From Anaspis maculata (Eukaryota > Arthropoda > Insecta > Coleoptera > Scraptiidae), in the NCBI GenBank assembly GCA_949128115.1, contig OX421962.1, positions 55,035,787-55,099,786 on the forward strand: 64,000 bases of DNA, written 5' to 3'. Position 1 is the first letter of the stretch, and every line of letters begins with the position of its first letter. Position numbers and translations under genes: made by a program. This document shows, one piece after another, positions 39,601-51,600 of the stretch. The notes beneath the pieces are model-generated. The model was not told the DNA's origin. It searched no databases and saw only the letters and a program-made list of their open reading frames with translations.

Positions 39601-42600
39601 ATCAAATTTTCATGACGTCCATATTTTTTCCGAGGTGTAAACCTATCTTTCTTGTACTACTGGGAGTAAAAGTAATTGACGTCAGTCGACCAAGGATCTT
39701 GACAAAAATGTCAAGATACCAATTTTCAAATTGATCGCTGTCATAATAAAGAGTCAACTAATTTGGAATTTCCGATTTCGACATTTTCCACTTATTTCGG
39801 GATATTTCAAAAACGATCAAATATATCTTGGATATATGTATTTGAGATGATAATTAAATAGTAAAATACCACAACTTTTTTCTAATTTAACCGACTTTTG
39901 TCTCTTGTGTATCTCTTACTGTGTCCGAGATCTCAATAATAGCGTTGAAAAACGGGACACTCCGTATACTGCTGTCAGCTGGAAAAATGACATACGTGCA
40001 GTGAAATCAGTTTTTACAGGAGAGCCATTTGAAATCTGGTGTCGCTTTAAACTGTCATATTTTTGTCAAATGAAAATTATGTGCCTTTTTTTCCCCAACT
40101 GTCTTGTTTTATGGTAAGCTAACAGATTACACAATTGAAAAAAAAATTGCTTACTTGAAATATTTGACCCATACGGCAATCTCTCTAGTAAATTCAAAAT
40201 AATACTTATTGTAGGTGCCTTACGTTGCACAGGCAAACCGTAGGTGGTGGCATAGCCATTCTCATTTACTTGAGGTTCTCGGGGCGTAGGTTTACTCGTA
40301 TCGGCGCCGTCATTGGTCGAGTTCATGTAACCAGCTCGATCGATAAAGCGCTCCTGGTAAAACATTCAGTCGAACCAGTGGGCGCGCTTTTCGTTCACGT
40401 TGTATGAACTTGACCATCATTACATGACTACAAATGCGGCGAATATTTTTGAATTTCGATATGCCGACACCTGCACACAAGCTGCGAGCAAAGGGAACCG
40501 CCTATGTGAGAAGGCCTATACAGATGACTAGACAAATAAGCCTTAAGTGACAACATAATATGGTGCTCTTGTTAAGTAATCCAAATTTATATTGCTCGCA
40601 TACATCAAAATCTTTCAGCGAAATACACATGCGTTTTATTCTTTTAGTGATGAGCTTATACAATTCTTTACATCTTTTAATTATTTCCATAGTAACCAAA
40701 CCGGATTCAAAGTTGAACCACAGAATGTTGAACTTTAAGTGAGCAACCCGACGTTAAACAGATAGATGAAGCTGAACTTCAACAGTCTGAAAATGCAAAA
40801 AGCTAATTTTGAAAAATTCACACATATACATATGTTGTTCTTCCGACTGACGGCAGAATACAGGGTATTGCAAAAAATGCCTGAAATAGTTATGGCGTAG
40901 TTAGTTACACGGGTTCATATTTGAACAGCTTGCCAGCCTCAACAGCCCCCCTGTTTTGGAATAAATTTTAAATAGTTTGTTTTTGAACTACTGCTGTTGC
41001 AGGGGGTCCGTGGTTCACCTGAGGTTACGAACTCTTGTTCTTTGTTCTTTGCACACATTGGACACCTTTAATTCTCACTACGCTATTGAGAATATACGAT
41101 TTCTTTTATGCAGGGCAATCACTGTTTTGGGAGGGAGAGGGGGGAAGAAAATAATCCTAGGACGAGTCCTCATAATTCCCATAGATAAATCATACATACC
41201 GGTGTATGCCCAGGTGCACAGAAGTTGCCTGCCCAACGGTTTTTGAATTTAAAATTAACAAAATGAAAAAATTACGCAAGGGCCCTGTTGTACTGGTTTG
41301 TGGCTTATACTCGAATCTGAGTCTCCAGGTTTGTGTCTTATCCTCCAGTTGGAGTCTTCGTCGAATGTGATAATCTTCCATTCGTTTTTTCGGTAATCGA
41401 ATTGTACCTATTCCGGTACAGTTGGCCTATTGCATTTAAGATCGATCATCCAACTATAGACCAATGTCAGTTTATCTTCAAGTTCTTTATTATTGGACGT
41501 AAAAAAATTAAAACTTACCTATTCTGAAGTCCTCTAGATCTACGTTTTCATGAGCACGCCTACCTTGACGTCGACTTCTTTATAACACTTGTTACATAGC
41601 TTTTTCAAAAATAAATCAATTTTCTGGGGCGGGGCTTCATAAGCTACGCAACACTCAAAGCATTGTTCTCGGAAATTTTGTCCTTTTTGGATTTGAGGTA
41701 ACTTTGGATTGCAACTAACAAATTGAATTCTGTTTGAAGTATTTTTTAGCACATTTCTTCAGCTATCAGTCCGTTGTTTTTCAGAACATCAGATATTCTA
41801 CATGAAGTTTCTCTACGTCAAGTAAACCAGTGCAAATTTTCTAAACCGTCAAGAAGCTCTCGTTCAAAAAATAATTTCTTTTCCTTGAATTCTAACCACA
41901 AAGATACCGAGGTAGGCCTTGAAGTACGGGATGGTGTTTGAATTTTCCGCTTATCTCCTTTATTTACAGGTTGAACACAAAAAAATCATCTTTTTTGGTT
42001 TCGCAGTGGTAACTTCTTTCCTCGTCAACCGATTTTGAAAATTTGCAGCTCATATTTAAGCTGAAACATTGGGTAAAAAGACCTGAGGATCAGAACTGAC
42101 TCGAGACAAACAATAAGAACTAAAAGTTACATAAAAGGTGGCTCAAATCTGAAACGCCGTCGACAGCCCGTTTGGGAGAATAAGGCTTTGGTAAAGAAAA
42201 CCGTTTCTGTCAGAGAAATCATTTATTCTGAATACGTTAGGTTTTTCTTGCTTGCCCTAGCCAAAAAATGTGGGTGAAAGAATCCAGTTACAAATTTATG
42301 TTCAAGAAAGAAAAACAGCCCCTTGATCACCTAAAAATGGTCGTAACCAACACTACAAAAATCAAAACAATGAGTAATGGACAAACCAGTTTAGGTAGTT
42401 CATTGTTTTGGTTTTCGTAGTGATGGTTACGATCAATATTAGGTGAACAAGGGGCTGTTTTTCCTTCTTGAACATGCAGTTGTAATTGGATTTTTTCACC
42501 TACAATCCTTGACTAGGACAAGCAAGAAAAACTTTAACGTATTCAGAATAAATGATTCCTCCAAAAGAGACATGACTTTTACCAAACCCTTCTCCCAAAC

Positions 42601-45600
42601 GGGCTGTCGACGGCGTTTTAGATTTCAGATTTCACCTTTTATGAAACTCTCAATTCTGACTGTTTGTCTCGAGTCAGTTCTGATCCTAAGGTCGTTTTAC
42701 CCAAAGTTTCAGCTTCAATATGAGCCACAAATTTTCAAAATCGGTCTACGACGAAAGAAGTTGTCGTCACACAACCAAAAAGATGATTTTTGTGTTCACC
42801 CTGTGCATAAAAGTGATAAGCGGAAAATTCAAACACCATCCTGTACTTCAAGACCAACCTCGGCATCTTTGTTGTTAAAATTCAGGAAAGAAAATTCTTT
42901 TTCGAACGAAGCTTCTTGACGGTTTAGGAATTTTGCACTGTCTTATTGAACACCCTGTACAAACATTATATAAAGGACCTAGTGTCTTGCAAAACCATGG
43001 GCTGATAGCCAAAGGATTAAGTCAGCGAACACTTCAAACAGAATACAAATTTATTGTAGCAGTCCAAAGTAACATCAAATTCAAAAAGGGCAAAATTTTC
43101 GAGAACGACGCTTTGAGTGTTGCGTAGTTTTACACGCAGCGAGGTGGGTCAACGGACTGGTTTTTTGTGCTATGGATCCTGAAACACCCTGAGTAATATT
43201 TTATTTACATCGTTTCCGATGTTTTTCTTTCTGAAAAAGTCACCATGACCTTGCATTGCTCTTCATCATCTCCTGAAGGGACGAAATTTGAAAATGAGAA
43301 TATTTTGAACGAACTTGTTGCATTCTTTTCATTTTATTTTTCAAGTTTCACCTATGATTTTCCCAATTTGTCATACATTGCATCATACCTCGATATTGTG
43401 ATGATAAGTCAATTTTGTGAACCTTTCTTATTCATTGTTGCTATTATATGCATTCAATTTTATAATTTTTAATTGCAGGACAAAGAAAGATACCTTCATC
43501 AACAAGAAGTACAGGACTTGAAGAATCAACTGGATAATTTAAAAATGCAACATGAAACTTCTCAAACTGACATTAGAAATAAAGAAGAACGAATCCAACA
43601 ACTCTTGAAGGACGTGCAGATCTTGGTAAAAATGACTTTCCCTAATATATGTATGTTTAGCTGTGGAATGAACAAAATACATATTCAGCCTATTCTTTTC
43701 TCTACTTCTCATTTTAAGTCCCAGTATTATAACGGATTTCAACCTCCGGCTGAAATGTAACTGGCCGTCAACCAAACATTATAATACTGGACCTATATAA
43801 GGGCCAGTGTTTCTATCGCTGATGGTTAACTTCACTTCTATAATTTGAACATCATTGAAACAATTATTGGGACAATCGTTTCTATGGTTACGATCCAGTA
43901 AAAGTTGTCCAGAGATGGAAAAACTAGCCTTCAGTCGTCGAAATTTAACAAAAATACTGCGTTCAACCTTAGTGTGATTCTAGTGAGCTATGATTTCCCG
44001 AATTTCTCTTTTTCAAAGGTGTCGCGTGGCGAGACTCTAGAATCACTATTTTTTTAAATTATTATTGATGACCATTAGGTATTCGTTTTTGAAAATTGTA
44101 CCTTGTTTATTACCCAACGGTTTTGTCTATTTTCCTTAGCCGATGGAGATCACCAACTATTCAGTAGAAATTCATCTGTAGAAACAAACGGTTTATAATC
44201 ATTATCCTAGCAATACAAAGTGTGAGACTGATGGAAAGTACGATAATTCATCCTACTGGAAGTGAACCATCATTATTATAGATCGACGTCGGACGCCCGC
44301 CAAACCCACAACTCCACTACACGTGTTTCTCGCCTCTTACTGGGGCTCATAAGTACCGACGTCTGGCCGGAGTGTCCAACGTTTTCAAGATCTGCAATTT
44401 TATAAGTACATATTCACGGGGCCTTGCGGCGCAGGTGGTTGTGTAGCTGCCTGTGTTCGATTCCCGGGTAAACTCTGGGTATTTGTAGTGTCCAGTTTGA
44501 AGTTTTTCTTTGATGTGTACCTATATCAGTAAATAAAGGAATATTCATTTTTTTATCACTGAGAAGGATTCACATGTTAATATTGGTATCGTGAAGACGT
44601 TGGGGCACTCAGACCTACATGTCTCGGCACCGATGAGTCCCCTCCCCCCAATAAGGGGCGGAACACGTTATGTGGGGTTGTGAGTCCGGGCTAAACTTGA
44701 AAAAAAACCGTCATTCTTACATTATCTGAGCTGCGCAGTAAGACGCGGATGAACCTTCCATTCAGCAATAAAAAGTTGTCTTTGGCTTTTAGTTACGTAT
44801 TCAGTCCTCATCTGTTTGTGATGGCTGAATAGGTCAATTGACAGGCAGTAATGCCTCAAACATATTCTGATGATGATTATTACAGGAAGAAAGATGTGCA
44901 GAAGCGGAACATAATGTTGGACAAGTCATAAAAATGCAAGAAGAAACGGACATACTTCAAGGAGCTTTGCGGGACATCGCTCATGCCTTGATCCAGGATG
45001 CAGAAACCAAGGATCCTGAGCTAATGCAGGCAACACACCTCCATCTTAGTGCTACTACTCCCATACCCCAAAAGTAACTTTTCTGCTTTGTAGACATCCA
45101 TTTCAAAAACTTCACTGATTTTATTCTCAGATCGCCAAAGAGAGGCCTAATGCGTACCATGATGTCGCCCGCAGCGTTTGCTGAAAGTACAATATCAGCT
45201 GTACAAGCAGCTCTTCACAAATATCAATCGCTGATACACGAACTACAAGTAAAACTCGTAGCATTTTCTAAGTAATACAGTAATTGAAGCCGTGATTTCA
45301 GGTGAAACTCCAGTCAAATAAGGAGCAACTTTTGTTAGTTCGCAAACAATTCGATAATTCCGAAGAAAACGTCATCGTTCTCGAAAACAGAGTCAAAGAA
45401 CTGGTGGCGCAGCTAGACGGTAGTCGCTCACAATGTTCTCAACTGACTCAAGACAAGGAAGTTTTGCAACGAGCGTTGGATTCAGTCAGATCTGAAAAAA
45501 ACACTCTGGATCGTAACATGGCCAAAGTCAATGCTTTGGTCGATTCACTGAACGCAGACTATGATGCAATGCAAAAGAAAAACGCCAAACTTACGAAAGA

Positions 45601-48600
45601 AGTGGACGCTCTGCAAGACGAAAAAATCTTTTTGCAGACAGAAATAGAAAGATTAGGCCAGGAAGCTAGCATAAGGGAGATCAGCTTGAGGGGCGAAGAG
45701 GACAGGTGCAGCCGCATCCGGGAGGAGTTGCTGACAGCTCGCGAAGAACTCCACAAACTGTATCTTTCGCACGATATGCTTGAGCAGCAAAAATTGGAGG
45801 CTGATGCTCTTGTTAGCAGTTTGGAAAAAACGAAAGGTAGGTTTTTATGATGCACAGTGCACATGCTGTTGTAGAGGTAACTAGAGCTATTAATTCTATG
45901 CCTGTTCTTATTTTCTTTTATTTTCTTTTTCTTTATTAGCACCTCTTTCTTCTTTACTCTTGTAGCAATGTAAAAACAAAAGCTAAAATGTTGAAAATCT
46001 TATAGCCGACTATGAGCTGGAAATTGAGAGAATTCTAGCTGAAAAAGCAGACATCCATGATGCTTTAATGAAAAAGGAGGACATGTCTTCTAATTTAGAA
46101 ATTGAAAAGAAGAAACTGTCGGATGATATCAAAAAGGTTGGTTGGAATATTTATATTCATCTTAAATTTAAAAACTGAAATAGAAACTCATTCTTTTGAA
46201 CTCTCTGTTTTCAATTCCCTTTTACCCAGGTGGAAGACGAAAAACTGGCATTGCAAATGCAGTGCAACGACCTTCAAAATGACATACAGTCTTTGAGGAA
46301 GGAGTTGTTGCAAGCAGAACAACAGAAATTAGATCTGGAGTCAGATAAGGTGTCCTTGTCTGAAAAATGCAAATTCTTGGAAATTGATAAAGGCAAAATT
46401 GAAATGGAACTCAATCAAGTAACCAGAGAAAGAAACGACCTGAGCAACCAGTTAACAGTGCTTGGACGCAAAAAAGATGCTCTAAATGAAGAACTGATGC
46501 GAACTAGGCAACGGCTCGAACAAGCCAATGAAACCAATGCTCGTATCAATCGAAATCTCGAAGAATTAGTGAAAGAATGCGAAGAAAAACAATGCGTCAT
46601 AGATTCTTTAGATAAAGACGTGCAGCGTTTGCAAGAACATTTTGCGGCCATTCGATCGGAAAAGGAAGCTTTAGAGGCGGTTCTTTTCGATACGCAAACT
46701 AATTTGGAAGCGTCGGATGTTAGAAAACTTCAGCTGGAAAAGGAGCAGCAAGAGCTGTTGGTCAAACAGGAGCAGCTGAGATCTCAAGTGGCGAAACTCA
46801 CGAAGGATTTGGAAAGATCTGAAAAGAAGTGTTTGGATATCAAGAGCAGCCTCACCCACCAGGCTGGCAACAAGGAGGTAGAATTCAAGCAGACTGTCGA
46901 AAAATTGAGACAGCAAAACGATGAAAACGTAAAAAGGCTGACTGAAGAACGTGAAAAGATCAGGAGCAGTCTGGAGAAAAGGTTGCAGCAATCGTTGCAT
47001 CAGCTGAGAAATGAAAAAGATGCGGAAATTCAGCAGTTGGTCGACAGGATTGAAGCTTTGCAAAATCACATCGAAAATTTATGCCAGCAACACGAAGAGT
47101 TGATGCTGCGAGCTGAGAATGATAAACAACAGGCTTTGCTTATAGGTAGGAATTGTTTGATTTCTTGTTTTCGAGTGTGTGATTTGGTATTTGTATTGGA
47201 CAAATTTGGCTGAAGATAATTTGGTGTTTTATTTGCATACAAAAAAGGATGTAAGCGAATTTCAATTATCGCGCTGGAATGACAGCATGGCTCGTAATAA
47301 AATATTTAAACAATGTTGGTGTAATGGAGTGATAATGAAACACCAAACTTTTGTTTGCTTTTAGAACATAATGAAATTTGCGTACGGTTCTGTTGGGATT
47401 ATGCCATTTAAGACCATCATGCGACAAAATTAATTTCTGGGAATGTCATTATTTATTTCTCTACGGTAATATTAAAACAAGTTATTTAAATGAGGCAGAG
47501 GAGACGTGTCTGACATGCTAGTATATCACATAGTTTTTGCCGACCATGTTATCTCAGCTTGAAATGTTGGGTGTGCACTGGTTCAAATAAAATAAACGGA
47601 ACCGGTCTAATAGAAAACGATAATTGAAAAGAAAGTGTTGATGTCGCCACTGTAGACCACCTATTTATTTTTAAAATATCGAAAAACCGCGCTGATTTCA
47701 CATATTAAAATAGAACTATCGGCATGATATCATCCTAATGTTTTGGGAAATGACTTGTTTCTAAAATTAATTCGCATAAATAATGCAGCACTTTTCAATT
47801 CGGAATATTTACTGAGTTTATCCCGCTCACAAAGCTTTTTGATAAAAATATTGCTGGCACCTCGAACAATTACACTACGTTGATATTTATTTTAAGCGCA
47901 TCACGACCAGCAAGCGCTTCAAGATCGATTAGAAGCAGTGCGCAAAGAATTGGAAAATGAAAGAGATACATTGGAGAAGACCAAGAGAGAGTCCAACGGT
48001 CGTTTCGAACAGGACCGCGTCAACATCAATAAACTGAAGGAGGAACTCGGGAAGTACAGGACCAAGTTAGAAGAAACCAAAACCAGGTGCGAAGAAGAGC
48101 GGTGCAAGTTGGAGCAAAGAATCGAAGAAGGAAAAATCGAGCGGGACACTCTGCAGACTGAAGCCGAAAATTTAAAAGTGCAACTCCATTTGGTCGAGGA
48201 TAAGAGCGAAAACATCAGCCAGCAGCTGCATGACACCATTAGGAAACTGAAGGAAGGTGCGTTCGTTTTTTATGCAGGTTTAAATCTAGACGTGCGTTAA
48301 CTGTTTTATTGTTTCAGCTGAAAATAACTCTGAAAGCTTGCGGAAAGAAATCACCGATGTTAAGCGACTTTTGGCCGACAGCAACTTTGAAAAGGAAAAA
48401 TACCACAATACAAACAAGGAACTCCGGGATCATGTGAAAAAAGTTGAGAGTGAAAAACGAGAACAAGTGAGGCAACTCGAGGAAGCATTCCAGAGGATTA
48501 CAAGTACGTACATGATTCTGTGTTTGCCAAATGCTTTCCCAATTTTTTCCTATCTGCTGGTCACATCGTCCACGTTTCGCAGTCGTACAAGTTGTGCGGC

Positions 48601-51600
48601 CATGCTTTTTGATAGTTCTGTAGACATTCCGTTTGTGATTTTTGAAAGCGCGCTTCATATTCATCTAATTATTGCCGGTTACCTTGTGGGTTGCACATTT
48701 TAGGGTTTATGTAATTCATTGTTGCCGAGTTTATTGACGTGATCATTATTTGGAAGGGTAATGTACTTCGTCAATTTTTTCCTTTAATAATTCAAAAAAT
48801 TATTATTGAAGTAACAGCGTATTTAGTTTCGGGCTAGCGTCCATCAGCAGATGTAATTGTCATAGTTTTAAAGATAAACACACACACAAAGAGTTTATAA
48901 CTTCATTTTATCTGTACCTTGCAGTTCAAAGTGAGTTGGAACTTTATCATGGTTACCTCTTTATCAGATAACCTAGAGGTTGTTCATCTTACTACTACTT
49001 TTTTCTCTCCAGTCAACAGGCATTCAAATATTTCACAGATTCTTTCCTTCTGGATAATATTTGCCCATTAATCTGCCTGTTCTCTTATTATACATTTTTA
49101 TTATTCACATAAAATCAAAATTTTATTCAAATATAATAATTATTCAATGTTATTTAGGCTTAGAAGACGTGAAAATTTCAATAGAAAATGAAAAAGCCCG
49201 TCTCCAAAACCAGATACGTGAATTAGAAAAGGAGCAGGTGCAAAACGAGCACAAGTGTCAAACAATCTATGAGGAACTTCAGAGAACCCAGGCTTCCACT
49301 ACCCAACAACAAGCTGAAGAAAAAGAGCTCCAAGCACGTCTCTTGAATGAAGTTGAAGAGCGCGAGCGTGCTCACCAAGAAGTGCATCAATTGAAAAAAC
49401 AAGTTTGTCCACAAAAAAAACTAAAATCTGTCTAATTTTTAACTTTTTTTTATATTAATTCAGATGTCTGAATTGGACCGGAATTTGGAACAAACCAGAC
49501 AAGAACTGGGTCGAACCCGATCGCACAGTGCTCAGTTGGAAGAACAATGGCACGCGCGTGAACAAGATTTGTTAGTACACTTGGAAGACAGCCGAGCTAG
49601 AGAAAAGCGATTGGAAGATCAAAAACATAACTTGGAAGTTTGTCTGGTCGATGCCACTCAACAAATCCAAGAACTCAAGGTTAGTTACAAAGTAAAATGG
49701 AACTTGCAGTGATTCTACTAATTTTTGCAGGCCAAACTGGGTGGTACTGAAGGCCGCGTTAGAGCTCTCGAAGCTCAAATGGTCCAACTAGACTCATCTA
49801 AGAGAGACGTTGAACAGAAACTATTCAGTGTCGTGTCAACTTTACGTCGAATTGCAGGTGTACAGCTGGATGGGTCCGTCAACATGCCGTACAGACTGTT
49901 GAGTCCTTCAAGGCGTTGGAGTCCAGCTAGAGGTACCTACTTACATATTTACTATATATTGAACACACCTCATATAAATTCGTCGGGAAATTATATCAAC
50001 CGCATACTTCCGGTATTGCCGAACCGATTATTACAATTTTTATTTCATTACAGTCCATGACGACGGCAAGGACGGCGCAGTTGACATTGACCCTGAAGTG
50101 GTACGGAAAGGTGTCAGGAATTTGATGCAACAAGTGGCGCAAATCGAACGAGAAAGGGTAGGTAATAAATCTTTTTGTCGGAAAATGTGTGTAAATCCAT
50201 TGTTTCCAGGATGATTACAAAAACCAAATATCTACCACGAGAAAGCAGTTGCAAGAAGCACATGAAAGCCAAAGCAAAGGCGATAGTAAACTGAATAAAG
50301 TGTTGCAAAGTTTGCGCAATTTACAAGATGAGAAAGGTAATTTGGAAGCTAAACTGAACCAGAAAAATATGGAGTTACAATCTCAAGTGAGTATAAAAAA
50401 ATGCAATCCGAGTATTTATTTTTCAACTAACGTGATCTTTGCAGACTACCGCCTTGAATAAAAAGTCTGAAGAAAATCAACAGATGAGAGAGAAAATTGT
50501 TTCACTTGAGTTGTTAGTTAGTAGTGGAGGCGAGGAAAAAATACAACTTGAGGTAGGTACTTTGATTTGGTAGAGTAATTTACTTAACAAGGATGAGGTA
50601 TGAAGTATGTGAATTTTACAGGAAAAGATAGAAAAAATGAAAATGGCATTGGGAAGACTTGAAGCCGAGAAGAGAGGTTTACAAGAGGAGCTTAGCAGAA
50701 CTGAAAATCGCTCGACCAAGTTGGAGCTTCAGCGTATGTCCACTGAAGGTGACTTGCAAAGACTCCAAATGATGCTTCAAGAAAAAGATTCTACCATACA
50801 GGTAATTGCAAAGTTATATGTGAAACAATTTGGGTCAAATCAGAACGTAAAACATGCTTCATCCCCAATACTCATACTTACGATGTCAAATATTGATTAC
50901 AGAAACTGCAAGAAAAATGCGACCACCAAAGCCGGACGCTTGCAAGCTTAGAAGAGAGATGCATTTCGCTCAAGTCGACCATTGATCAACTGAACGTTTC
51001 GCTCGAAAGAGCTGCCACCAACGAAAGTGAGCTTAGATCTGAAATCCAAAGCCTGCAGCGTACTCTGATGGAGAGCACGTCCGCATCTCATACAGGAGCT
51101 GAACGACTCAAACAGCTTCAAAAAGCGTTGGCAAATAACGAAAACGACCGCCGCATTTTAACTGAAAAGTTAGAAAGTACGCAGCAAAACTTGGCCGAGA
51201 TGAGACGAAACAACCAAATATTACAAGATCAAGTCTCCAGACTCAACAATGAACTGGCCAACAATGAAGTCCAACGCTCCGCACTTGAATCGCAACTTCG
51301 CCTGGCACAGTGGCCTTCAGATACTAGCCTGACCGCGCATCAAGAAGATGAATTGCACAGACAATTGCAAAGCGTACAAAGAGAAAGAAATGAGCTGCGG
51401 GGTAAAGTTGATTCCCTCAACAACAAAGTCCGTCAGCTCGAAGCGGAAAAGCGAAGTTTCGACAGATCCGCTTCAAAAACTAGAAGCAAATCTTACGAGC
51501 GGTCGGAGAAGTACGAAGCAGAATACGGAGAGCTCGAACGCTTAGAACAAGAAAATCGCGAGTTGAGAATGAAATTATCCAGCTTGGAATCGGAACTAAA

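Noticed and set aside
42443..42919. 158-codon + strand frame
   Set aside because: Lies within one arm of the foldback element 41641-43130 and has no recognisable protein features.
46671..47069. 132-codon - strand frame rich in Leu/Phe
   Set aside because: Antisense shadow of rootletin exon 11, as are the other - strand frames over rootletin exons.
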